A stretch of 64,000 bases of DNA from Hydractinia symbiolongicarpus (Eukaryota > Cnidaria > Hydrozoa > Anthoathecata > Hydractiniidae): positions 5,086,001 through 5,150,000 of the forward strand of contig NC_079875.1 in the NCBI RefSeq assembly GCF_029227915.1, written 5' to 3'. Below the pieces are notes generated by a model. The model was not told the origin of the DNA and searched no databases. It saw only the letters and a program-made list of their open reading frames with translations. Of this stretch, positions 23,301 through 32,858 are shown one piece after another; position 1 is the first letter of the stretch; each line of letters starts with the position of its first letter. The position numbers and the translations under genes were made by a program.

Positions 23301-25509
23301 CAAACTTCAAGTCATTGAGACCCTTAAACCATGCCCGTTACTATATTCATTGTTATTATCTGCTACGGAAAGAATTTCGTTATGAAAATTATAAGCAATA
23401 GCTTGATAGCTCGAATACTTAAATTTTGATAGTCCAAAATAATTGTTTAATCCGTTGATAATTTTTTTCGGCAAAAAACACTGGTTATCTTGCTTATCTA
23501 CTGTAATTAAACATTTCTATCATAATAAGGCATTTATTGTAAGCATTTTATCACGTTTTCATCATGTTTAAAAAAATAAGAAAATTGTTACAAAAATTGT
23601 AGTTTCATTCAGCCTTACATTTGCGTTTCTATAAGAGCGCATTTATACGTACCAAGACTTTATAGTAACTTCTTCTTTTTATTTTCAGCTAACAAGTAAA
23701 TATGGTCCAAGAAAGGTAAATACCATGAGACTATTGTTTTCTCATGTACTAACGAAATAAAATGTAATTCGATTGTTAACAATTCTATTGGTTCAGGAAT
23801 GCTATTGAACTGATCATTGGAAATAAGATTTTGGTAGTATTTTAGTACTTCGAAATTTTTTAGTAGTTAACTCGTGAAAAACACACGTGTCGTACATATT
23901 CCAGACAATGCTTTTTCATGCATTTGTAGCACAAACTAACGATTCAGCTACCATTTTGATCAAACTACGGCTATTATGATAGAGAATTGTATACACAAAA
24001 ACTTGTTAGCATTGCACTAGACTTCCCGTGTTGCCACTATTGTAGCACACAAAATATTAGTGGTTATTCTGTTACTTAGGTTTTTATCTTTTCTTCACTT
24101 GCATTGGTTTTTTGTTGTCCAATCAATGTATCAATTCAATCTATTCCAAACAAGTAAGACATTTTTACTCCCATCTATGCGCTTACGATATAACTTGAAA
24201 TATATACTCATTTATTTTACGGCTTACCTTAAGTGAATTAATTTTCGCACGAAATTCTTTGAAAATAGAATTTAATTTTCGTAAAATTTCGCAAAGTTGA
24301 CAAGTCCTAATATTTGGCGAAAAAGGAAATTGATGACATTTTGTTTGTCAAATTTATACCGTTTTCAAGGACTGTTAAAAGAGGCATTAAATAAAGACTA
24401 CTGAAGTTGAAATTCATGTGTATATTATTTATTGTTTAAGGTTGATGAATAGTAAAAAAGTTATGTGAATCGTTATTCAAAAAATTTCGCGAAATTAAAT
24501 CTTGCGAAATAACAGAAACTAGTGAAATTCGCAAAATTAATTCCCTGAAGGTACTACATAATTTTGTCCAAGGAACTTATTCGAATCCCAAAAGTTTTTG
24601 AATTACGAGATTTTACTTGTTGCAAATAGGCTTAAAATTAGCTTTAAAATCAGTAAGCAAGTTATTATGCAATGCGTAAGTTGCAGACAACGTATTCATA
24701 AATTCCTTACGTCTCAATCAATCAGACAGACATTACCGTGACCGAAAATGACACTGATAAACTAAAGCCTTGTTTTTCCTTTGCGATTTGATCTTAACGT
24801 TAGGTTCGTCAGAATTTTACCCCTTCTTTAGAAAGTTCTTTTGGACATGTGTTATCATTATTTCATTACTGACACGCCTCGCACTTGAAGGAGGATTTGT
24901 CACTGTAAATGTGTTTGTGAATAACTCTGTAACATCCGACCTTGTTGGATCAGCAAATGGATTGTGTATGTCTCTGACGTGCTTAACGAGGTTAGTTGCT
25001 TCTTTCTACCAGTTAGTCGGTTCTGTATTGTTTCATTCTAGACCATATCTGCTTATGTAAAGTAATGTATGCATCAGTCACAACTTTTCTACCAAGTCAA
25101 TATTTTTACCAACATCAGTTAACGGTGCTATTAGCCAAATGTTTAAAATCTGTACTATATTTCCCCAAAAAGCTTTTATAAACAAAGTGGTAATTCTTTG
25201 TGACAATGTGACATTCTCTTATGACGTCTATGTAAACATTCCAAGAAGTGCAGTTTTGTGCACCAACGTTTTAATTACAGGTGCTCGCAAGATTGAGGTT
25301 ACCACTTGTTTTTTAGGAGCGTGGCACCTACATTATTCGGTAGTTTATTTTCTTGGTCGTTGGAAAACATCAAAGATGTGGGAGAAAATAAGAATCCACT
25401 CGGTTTTCCATTTAATCAATATTTTACCTTCTACCTTCTTTCTATTTTTAGTATTTTTAACGCTTTTTTTGTAACACAGTTAACGAGAAATATAGATCGA
25501 AAACATTAG
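17363..25509 (+). CDS. Major facilitator superfamily transporter, 13 exons (5' end missing)
   Basis: Exons: 17363-17417, 17613-17764, 17914-17969, 19728-19794, 19897-19944, 20795-20900, 22027-22209, 22385-22491, 22988-23079, 23689-23715, 24080-24153, 24832-24990 and 25317-25509 (stop TAG). All junctions are GT-AG and all phases agree, giving about 439 codons. SLLWGNMSDRFPKK is the MFS loop 2-3 signature. ICDDTNM, GLVTGPALGGYL, then after a central loop (exon 7) SANGLCMSLTCLTR follow the zinc-induced facilitator-like (ZIFL)/tetracycline-permease pattern. Hydrophobic helices recur throughout, so it is a multi-pass membrane carrier. Substrate is unknown. Exon 10 is only 27 bp. The intron boundary at 22491 (ATA|GTAGGT) is the weakest. 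About 40-60 N-terminal residues with helix 1 are not located. Introns hold Helitron, pogo-like and MITE insertions, none touching an exon. Confidence 0.85.
21090..21135 (+). mobile_element. Helitron 3' terminus
   Basis: The hairpin GTGGATTTATCCAC followed by TTGCTAATGTCTAG matches the CTAG-type ends seen elsewhere in the window. Only this 3' end is recognised; the element's 5' end was not found. The next base starts another Helitron. Confidence 0.55.
21136..21893 (+). mobile_element. Mini-Helitron split by a pogo-like element
   Basis: The Helitron parts are 21136-21147 (TCTCTAATATTA) and 21845-21893, ending with hairpin CATGGTTTATCCACGG, then GCTAACGACTAG and T. Without the insert it would be only about 60 bp, little more than the two termini. 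It abuts the preceding Helitron 3' end at 21135, again head to tail, within intron 6 of the MFS gene. Confidence 0.65.
21148..21844. mobile_element. Non-autonomous pogo/Tigger-like DNA transposon (697 bp)
   Basis: Its imperfect inverted ends start CAGTGAACTCTCCCTATCTC on the left and CAGTGGAGTTTCTCTATCTC on the reverse of the right end. It is flanked by TA on both sides (21146-21147 and 21845-21846), the expected target duplication. No transposase is encoded. CAGTG ends with a TCTATCTC block and TA duplication fit the pogo branch of Tc1/mariner. Confidence 0.7.
24227..24551. mobile_element. Palindromic MITE with TA duplication (325 bp)
   Basis: Ends CCTTAAGTGAATTAATTTT and (reverse of right end) CCTTCAGGGAATTAATTTT are inverted. 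Both arms continue with repeated TTTCGC/GCGAAA motifs, so most of the element can fold on itself. TA flanks both sides. It lies in intron 11 of the MFS gene and is noncoding. Confidence 0.7.
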
Positions 25510-25640
25510 AAAACAGTTTTTATAGTTACGAGTTCAATTAAGGCGTCCATGTTATGACAAGAAAAAAAGAACCTAACTATGCATTTCACAAGACAGAGCT
25601 AGTTTTTGTATCAGTATGCATGTTCTGTTGCGATTTTTGT
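25510..25640. other. 3' flank of the MFS gene
   Basis: Putative 3' untranslated region. No clear AATAAA is seen before the minisatellite; the AATAAA in TTTGTAATAAAACAAC near 25658 lies in its first decayed unit. Confidence 0.4.
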
Positions 25641-26158
25641 ACCTATCGCAATTTGTAATAAAACAACTGTCAGAATTTGTCACAATTTGTAAGAACCTCC
25701 AATTTCAATTTGTAGCAACCTGTGTAGCAATTTGTAACAACTTCTGTCGCAATTTGTAACAACTCCTGTCGAAATTTGTAACAATCTCTGTTGCAATTTG
25801 TAAAAACCTCTGTTGCAATTTGTAACAACTTCTGTCGCAATTTGTAACAACTTCTGTCGCAGTTTGTAACAACTTCTGTCACAATTTGTAACAACTTCTG
25901 TCGCAGTTTGTAACAACTTCTGTCGCAATTTGTAACAACTTCTGTCGCAATTTGTAACAACCTTTGTCGCAATTTGTAACAACTTCTGTCGCAATTTGTA
26001 ACAACCTTTGTCGCAATTTGTAACAACTTCTGTCGCAATTTGTAACAACTTCTGTCGCAATTCGTAACAACTTCTGTCGCAATTTGTAACAACTTCTGTC
26101 GCAATTTGTAACAACTTCTGTCGCAATTTGTAACAACTTTTGACGCAATTTGTAACAA
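25641..26158. repeat. 22-bp minisatellite, about 23 units
   Basis: The unit is CTTCTGTCGCAATTTGTAAC plus AA, with more decay at the left end and near-identical units from about 25840 to 26150. Because 22 is not a multiple of 3, each minus-strand frame cycles through all three phases. No phase contains a stop, so three overlapping minus-strand open frames (236, 165 and 89 codons) arise. Confidence 0.92.
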
Positions 26159-26700
26159 CAATTCTATTGGCTTGCAAAGCTCTTTAAGTGTTTGGTTGTT
26201 TGGATAATATATATTTTTTTTAAATTTAAATACATCATAGTCAACTACAGGCATGAGATTAAGACTTCCTAGGTGATTTTCAATTCTATCTAGCTTGATT
26301 GTCAACATGTTTCGCTTCAATACCAATTTGTTAGCTATGTTTATCATTATTATTTCATTATCTGAAGCAATTTTCTTCAAACGTTGATGGTACTACCTTG
26401 AATATCTCCAAGAATTCCTCCACCAATTACAATATTTTCTCCAAAACTTGCTCGATAGGTATGAAATAGTTGTCAAGAAGGAAGTTTCCTTTCTTAGATG
26501 AGTAAAGTTGAAAAGCAATGTTGCCAAATTCTTTACAAACTCCAACATGTTATTCAATTGAAGCCGACTAAACTTCTCTTTTTAGTATATTCGGCCTTAT
26601 TGGAACGCGTTTGCCTAAAGAACATGTCATTTTCATTTAAAAAATTTGATTGGTGATGAACCTCAAAATTTAAAGAGTTTTGGATGTGTGGCTCTTCCTT
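26159..26700 (-). pseudogene. Unrecognised minus-strand coding fragment running into the minisatellite
   Basis: From 26380 to about 26165 the minus strand reads MKKIASDNEIIMINIANKL, later RNMLTIKLDRIENHLGSL, and ends KELCKPIE before the repeat. Upstream (26380-26500) other frames give NIVIGGGILGDIQGSTINV. A short helix with LDRIENHLGSL resembles the coiled segment of DUF4806-type transposon-linked proteins, but this is weak. The repeat extends the frame to 236 codons. Whether this was ever a gene is unclear. Confidence 0.3.
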
Positions 26701-26775
26701 GCGTAGTGGCATAGTGAACCACTAATTACTCTGTCAGCACCGCACTGGTTTAAAACCCAGTGTCTGGCTATCCTC
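26701..26775 (+). repeat. tRNA-derived SINE-like fragment
   Basis: TAGTGGCATAGTGAA near 26704 resembles a pol III A box. GGTTTAAAACCC at 26747-26758 resembles a B box and sits in a T-arm-like stem CACTGG...CCAGTG. Box spacing of about 40 bases is normal. No full cloverleaf with a paired acceptor stem is evident, so a SINE head or tRNA relic is more likely than a working tRNA. Confidence 0.45.
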
Positions 26776-27455
26776 TTCATTTTCCTTTGATGTTGCCGGA
26801 AAAGGCATGTCTAATATGTTAAATTTTCTGACGTTACGACGCGACGAAAGTAACACTACTTTAACGTCAATATCCTATATTAAATTAATGAAGCCATTAC
26901 AGTGCACCTAAAACTTTGAGGCCAAATAACTTGGAAACGAGGTGGTGACGTCAATGATTTTTCACCGCGTGGGTAACTAGGGACCAACTAGGACCAATTT
27001 GGGTAATTTTCCCAAAGCTGGGTCCCCGAATCCGTTTCGGAATGGACGGGTTGATGACGTAATCGAAGAACCTTCAAATCCTAATATCTCTGCAACCGTT
27101 TGTCAAAAATACGCGATCCTATACATTTTCTTGATAAGCGTTTCAAGACTTATACAATGAAGGCAGCAGGTATACAAATTTCTAAAAAAAAAATTTGGGG
27201 GGTTTGACTGGCCATTGCTGACATCAGCAAGATGTTAAAACCCTTATGTCTCATTAACTGCTTATCAAAAAGATATGATCATATACATTTTCTTGGTCAG
27301 CGTTTTAACATCTGCATAGTACAGGCAACGAATAAACTAAATTTCGCCAAATATTTTTGTAATTGCACTGCTGACGTCAGCAAAAAATCTAAAACAACCT
27401 ACTTTTCCATTGTCCTTCTGCCTAAGTGGATTTTTCCACGGGCCTTATCGACTAG
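26776..27455 (+). mobile_element. 5'-truncated Helitron (E1)
   Basis: It ends with hairpin GTGGATTTTTCCAC, then GGGCCTTATCGACTAG at 27455. The interior matches E2 and the reverse of D (CCGCGTGGGTAACTAGGGAC, AACTTGGAAACGAGGTGGTG). The usual TCTATATAATAATACG start is missing. Its 3' end directly abuts E2. Confidence 0.65.
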
Positions 27456-28002
27456 TCTATATAATAATACGCTAATTCCGTGTGTCTGTCTGTCACTTTT
27501 GCAAAGTGGATTACATTCTTCAAAATTTTCTTTAACAAATTCTATAAAACATCGCCTATAAAATTGTTCTGTAATTTACCAAACTTTACCGACAAAATAG
27601 TGTTGACGTCAAAGGAAAGTTAATTAAGATTAGTGAAGCCATTACAATGCACTTAAAACTTTGAGGCCAAATAACTTGGAAACGAGGTGGTGACGTCAAT
27701 GTTTTTTCACCGCGTGGGTAACTAGGGACAACCTGGGACCAATTTGGGTAAGTTTTCCAAACCTGGGTCCCCGAATCCGTTTCGGAATGGACGGTTTGAT
27801 GACGTCATCAAAAAACCTTTAAACCTTGATATCCCTGCAACCGTTTGTCAAAGATACATGATCATATACATTTTCTTGATCAGCATTTCAAGATCTATAC
27901 GATGAAGGCAAACACTGCTGACGTCAGCAAAAAAACTAAAACAACCTATTTTTCTATTGTCCTTCTGCCTAAGTGGATTACTCCACGGGATTTATCGACT
28001 AT
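27456..28002 (+). mobile_element. Non-autonomous Helitron (E2, ~547 bp)
   Basis: It starts TCTATATAATAATACGC, followed by GTGTGTCTGTCTGTC. It ends with hairpin GTGGATTACTCCAC and ATTTATCGACTAT (last base changed from the usual CTAG). It shares most of its interior with E1. No coding capacity. Confidence 0.72.
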
Positions 28003-28126
28003 TTATTTTTTATTTCTCTAGGGTTTTATGTAGCATTGTTTCTGTATCTTGTCAAATTAGTTTTTATATAATTTTTTTTCTATATAAGGCTTATGTTTTT
28101 TCTCGTTTTTCCTTCAGTCACTATTT

Positions 28127-28362
28127 TACAAAATTAGACAAATGAAATGAAGTTTAATTAAAATAATAATTTAGCTCTGATCTAAGTATTCAAGTGAGAT
28201 TCGGCTTCCGTAAATTTCCTGCTTCAAAGACCCATTGTGAAGGCCAAAATAGTGATTAATAGTGCTAAAGGTGTTAGGGGAGTGGTGGTGGGCACTTGAA
28301 TACTTAGATCAGAGCTAAATTATTATTTTAATTAAACTTCATTTCATTTGTCTAATTTTGTA
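28127..28362. repeat. Perfect foldback: 70-bp inverted arms, DIRS-terminus derived
   Basis: 28127-28196 and 28293-28362 are exact reverse complements over 70 bp, around a 96-base centre. The inner part of each arm (TTTAGCTCTGATCTAAGTAT) is a variant of the terminal repeat of the DIRS element that starts next door. The centre begins with ATTCGGCTTCCGTAAATT, as does the right end of that DIRS element. A foldback derivative of a DIRS right end is the simplest reading. Confidence 0.85.
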
Positions 28363-28590
28363 AATAATAATTTAGCCTCTGATCGTAAGTATTCAAATGA
28401 GATTTCAAAGCCACCTATTTTGGATTCAACAAACAGTTTAGTAAAAACTGGGCAAGGACCATATATGATTAAACAGACAAACTACATATTTATGGTTTGT
28501 CTGTTATAACTCCTGGCAATGCCACAATGTACCATAACGGTACCTGTCTATTACATATATATATACAAAATCTAACGCAAGTAAATGTGT

Positions 28591-29397
28591 TTATAAACAT
28601 TTAAGAAGTTCGTTCCCAAAGTTCTTGCTTATGGGCAATTTGTAATGTTTTGCAAATGTGCTAGTGCCTCTCCAGCCTGCCGCTTTTGCGATTGTCTTCA
28701 TAGGTATGCCTATGTCCTCTGCCTTGCTGGTAGACGCACTCCTTGTAGAATGGGTGCTGAACGTCTTAATATCGATGCCAGCCAAGCCTAAGAAAGTTTT
28801 AAGGTATTTTGCAATGGTGGTGATTCCGATAGGTTTATGGGGATATGCATAGGAGAGAAGTAGTTCCCTTGGTTAGTTTTCAAGGTTCTCTCGTATAAGG
28901 TCTGTCCTCCTCAGGTATTCATCTAGGCAGTGGACTATACATATCCGGTTATCGAGGTGGTACTTCTCGAATTGCAGAGGTTCCTGATGTTTGGCTGGTT
29001 TTGTTGTCTTCATGATTGTAGAGATGTAGAAAGTGTACCTATCTGAAGATCGATGACAAAAGTTAACCTTTAGGGCACCTATTGTCTGGGCTCTCTGGCC
29101 ACTCAGGAGGCACAACAAGGTGGCTAGTTTTTTCGTTAGTAACTCTAACTCCAGGTGCTGGTTACCAGGCAAGGTTGTCATATAGTTTAATATTACATCA
29201 GGGTCATATATCACGGTGTGTTTTGGTAGGGAAGGACGTAGCTTGAAAACTCCCTTGATTAGTCTGCTAACGTCCTCGTTCTTACCAAAGCTTGTTCCTG
29301 CATCCTTTGGTAATACAGCTGACAGGGCTGACCTTGCCGCTGCGATGTATCCATAACTTGCCTTTTCTACGTGGAAAAGGAAAGCAAGGAAGTCCAT
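28591..29397 (-). pseudogene. Tyrosine recombinase of the DIRS element
   Basis: The recombinase runs from 29397 to 28591 in one frame, broken by one TAA at 28873-28875 after IRENLEN. The first catalytic Arg is in LLSGQRAQTIGAL. After the stop come LLLSYAYPHKPIGITTIAKY, then H-S-T-R in STHSTRSASTSKA. The final GWRGTSTFAKHYK supplies the nucleophile Tyr. All catalytic residues are present, so the single stop is the main lesion. This enzyme would integrate circular element DNA without a target duplication. Confidence 0.85.
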
Positions 29398-29555
29398 ACC
29401 TTGTTTATGACTAGCCCCATAAGGCTCTGGGATTTTTTCACTTTTACAAAACTTCAGCCATTTCCTTAAATAGAGATTTTAGCTGGATTGGGTTTTTTCT
29501 GACCACGATGCAGTGAGCAGTTGTTTAAGATCGTCCGAACATGACTGTTTTAGGT

Positions 29556-30618
29556 TTATTGCCTCCCTGAGACAACTGCTATCCGAAGACTTAGATTTGG
29601 GTGCAGTGGATGAAAGACACTTGGTTGCTGTGGAAGCAGTAATAGGTCCATTCTAGGTAAAACAAGAATTTCTTTAATGATTAGTTCAGAATACCCTGTG
29701 AACCCTGGCTGTGAATACCCTGGTTGGTTAGGCCAGTCCGGAACTACCAGGATACCTACTGCCTTATCACTATGGATCTTTTGAATTACCTGGGGAAGGC
29801 AGGCGAAGGGTGGAAAGGCATAAAACGAGATATTGTGCCAATCCTCAGTAAACGAGTTTACTCCGATGCAGTTGGGATCAGGTCGATATGAGAAGAAGGC
29901 AGGTAACTGCGTGTTTATTATACTCGCGAAGAGGTCTGTTTCTGGACGGATGTCCAGTTCGTTCAGTACATAGCGGAATGTTGATTTGTTTAACATCCAT
30001 TCTGTTCTTGTCTCCTGTTGTCGCGACCCCTGTCTGCTTCTACGTCAAGAATGCCAGGGAGTTGTGTAGCGACGATCCAATTATTTTTGCTTATTGCCCA
30101 TTCCCAAATGCTATGTGTAATCTTATCCATTGGGATAGATTATACGCTACCCATTTTGTTTACACAGGCTACTGCTGAAATGTTATCCATCTTTAGCAAT
30201 ATGGTAGTGTTTGCAGTATGGTTGCAAAAAGCCTGTAGTCCAAAGAATGCTGCCATTAGTTCTAGGACATTTATGTGGTGTTCCTGCTCCAGAGATGAAA
30301 ACTCACCCCCTGTGTGGTTTGTGTCATTGACGCTCCCCAACCTCTTGTTGAGGCATCCGTGGATATAATGACCTGAGGGTTGCCTCGAACTATTGGGGCT
30401 ATGCTACCCCATAAATTATTCTTCCACCAAGATATGTCACCCATGGCAGTAGGGGTTAATGTGATCTGCACATCAAAGTTTCCGGCGCTCTTTTTTAAGG
30501 ATTCAATTTTTAGTCTTTCGGTAGATCTATAGTAGAGTCTACCGTGTGGTACCCCAATAAGGCTGCTGGTAAACTTACCAATTAATCGCGCTAGAGTTCT
30601 TATTGTTATCTTCTCTCT
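29556..30618 (-). pseudogene. RNase H and downstream domain of the DIRS element
   Basis: In minus-strand order: TIRTLARLIGKFTSSLIGVP, then ISTDASTRGWGASM (first RNase H Asp), VLELMAAFFGLQAF (Glu) and LLKMDNISAVACVNKMGS (Asp). A linker domain typical of DIRS elements follows (PETDLFASIINTQLPAFFS, HNISFYAFPPFACLPQVI, VVPDWPNQPGY). The pieces fall in at least three frames with intervening stops. Confidence 0.8.
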
Positions 30619-31445
30619 CTATGTCACTGCTTGATACAGATCGATTATGGTTGCCTTCTTTTTGGGGGTGAGAGCGACGGTCATATTCACTGTATCGATG
30701 ACGGATCCAAGGAATTCCAAAACTTGTTTTGGTTCAAACTCGGATTTGTCTGGGTGGACCATAAATCCCGGTGAATCTAACAAAACAACGGTTTTGTGTA
30801 CGTTATTGCAGCACTGTTGTTTACTGACGTTCATAGTGATCAAGTCGTCAATGTAGTCAGCAATGGTGACCTGTTCCTTCCTTAATTTAGATAAGGGTGG
30901 TTTCATTATACCAGGAACACGTATACTTTACCCTCATGTTCGAATTTTAGGAGCTTCTGGCTTTCTTTGTGTATTGGTATGCTATAGTATGCATCCTTGA
31001 TATCAAGTTTTGCCAGATACATGTCCTTTTGGATTAATCGGAGAATGGACGTTAAGGTTTGCATCTTAAACTTTCTTTTCTCAATGTGTACATTGAGTTT
31101 TTTGAGGTTTAGGATGAGCCTGAACCCACCGTCTGATTTCTTGGTGACGAATATGGGTGAGATAAAGTCGCCTGGTTCGCGACTGCTCAACCTTATTACA
31201 CCTTTCCCAAAAGGCTTTGTATTTCTTCGTCAATGAAGAGTTTCTTTTTTCTATCTAGGGGGTACGTCCGATATGGGGTTTGGGGCATCTCGTTTACTGG
31301 AATTTACAAACCAGACACTGTCTGGCTCCCCATCGGTAGTTATGTCTTTCCACTGATCAAAATGAAACCTGAGAGAACCGGGTTTAAATATTTGACTTTT
31401 GACCTTAGAAAAGCTTTTAGGGTCTCAGTATCGCTTACCTCAGGG
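30619..31445 (-). pseudogene. Reverse transcriptase of the DIRS element, with a deletion
   Basis: The N-terminal fingers read FISPIFVTKKSDGGFRLILN and LAKLDIKDAYYSIPI, including the first catalytic Asp. TIADYIDDLITM holds the YIDD box. LEFLGSVIDTVNMTVAL follows. Between VYVFLV and MKPPLSKLRKEQ the conserved LP-x-G-L-x-x-A-P-x-x-F-T block is missing and the frame shifts at 30906, so a deletion of roughly 15-20 codons removed part of the palm. Confidence 0.85.
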
Positions 31446-31446
31446 A

Positions 31447-32611
31447 TTAATTTTTCCTGTTGGTGTGTTTGGAAAAGTTGCTGTTGTGGCTGCGGTACGG
31501 TTTCTTTGATTGGGATTGCCCATTGTGGTAGTTGGCCCTCTTTTTGGGGTTGTAAGAGGGCGCTTTGTTTGATGAAGGCTCGAATCTTCTTTTTTGGCCT
31601 CTTTCCAGGAGTGATTTGAGCTGGTTCTCCTTTTTCAGCTTCTCAAGCCTTTTCGCAGACGGAGGAACCAAACAGCCATTCGGAATTCTCTTCCACTTCC
31701 GTAGCTAAGGCTACGTACTCTTTTGGCAAAGAAGGCTTAATTAAGTCTCGTCTGACCTGATTTAGCAGCTGGGAGGTCTTACCAGCGAGGTTCATGGCGT
31801 CCTTAAGGTCGTTTAACGGACCCTTTGTGTCTGCGTTGGCATCACCGGATTTCTCCACCAACGTAGATGAAGCTTTCAGAAGCATAGCAACCGACGCTGA
31901 GTGCATGTTTTGGATGTCCTGCATCTTAACGTCAGTGGACCTGTGAAAATTGGAAAGTGTTTTCAGAATTATGGTGTTTGTTCTCTTTGGGAGTAGAAAG
32001 TTGCAGTTCGATGGAATTGCTGCCGTTTCTAACTTCCGCTTGAGAACATCGCCCTTGAGCCTTTTTTGCCAAAACACTTTGGCGGCACATGCCACTGATG
32101 ACGTGACTTCTGGTCCCGAGACCTTGCTGTCCTCTTCATAGTCATCAGTGGACTGTTGCCAGTACTCTTGGGCTGGCTCTTTGGTACCCTTTTTAGAATT
32201 CTCTGGTGCTTCATCTTTGGAAGAAGGCGATTCTGAGCGCATGGATCTAAACCAGAGGTTTGAACCAGTGATAGATATTCTTTCTTCCTCCTGTTGGGTA
32301 CTGGATTTGCTAGTCAGAGTTCCATCTGGAACATTGGGGCTAGGATTAAGACTAGACCGGGTCCCCTCTGGGACAATAGGGTCTGTCAGGTGGCTAAGTC
32401 TTGCCATAAAGGTGTTCATGCTGGCTAGTGTGTCGTGTATCCGACTTAGTTCGGCCTTTTGTCGCTCGGATACGATGGATACGACTTGGTCTACGATACC
32501 TGTGCAGTCCACGGGGATAGGAACAGGGTGTTCGGGGTCCTGTAAGGTGAAGTTATGGTCGCCATTTTTGCTGTGCTGTGGGAGCATGGGATCGTCGCTT
32601 TCTTGTTGCAT
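31447..32611 (-). pseudogene. Gag-like first ORF of the DIRS element
   Basis: A 322-codon frame starts at 32611 (ATG) and runs to 31643, then continues in another frame to 31447 with a basic Lys/Arg/Asn-rich tail (ENQLKSLLERGQKRRFEPSS). The N-terminal part is acidic and low in hydrophobics. Position before RT in a DIRS element gives the call; there is no zinc knuckle. The shift near 31650 may be decay or an original overlap. Confidence 0.65.
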
Positions 32612-32858
32612 TATTCTTAAACCGAATAATTAGTAAAAGGAATTAACACTAGAGGAATTATCCTAACCTAACACCAGCACTATAAACTCATTTAGTTTAT
32701 ATCACTTAGCTATGTATTAATACAAAAGATACCTAAACGTGTCTACTCGAGCACTTGGCACTTCGCGTCCGTTCACATTTGTTTACGAAATCGAAGAGGT
32801 AATTTACGGAAGCCGAATTTCATTTGAATACTTACGATCAGAGGCTAAATTATTATTA

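Larger units (their letters stand above)
28363..32858 (-). mobile_element. DIRS-type tyrosine-recombinase retroelement, decayed
   Basis: The inverted terminal repeats match for at least 38 bases: the left starts AATAATAATTTAGCCTCTGA and the right is its reverse, ending at 32858. Inside, on the minus strand and in the expected order, are a gag-like frame, reverse transcriptase, RNase H, a downstream linker domain and a tyrosine recombinase. Gene order plus inverted ends define the DIRS group. Stops, a frameshift and an RT deletion show it is inactive. Confidence 0.9.

Noticed and set aside
25641-26158. Possible CRISPR-like array
   Set aside because: Units are contiguous with no spacers, and the organism is an animal. 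It is a simple minisatellite.
25670-26380. 236-codon minus-strand repeat protein as a real gene
   Set aside because: Most of its length is a 22-bp minisatellite open in every frame, so openness is not evidence of selection. Kept as a finding, not a CDS.
30018-30368. 116-codon plus-strand frame
   Set aside because: Antisense to the DIRS RNase H region with clear catalytic motifs.
32148-32633. 161-codon plus-strand frame
   Set aside because: Antisense to the DIRS gag-like frame, which fits the element's gene order.
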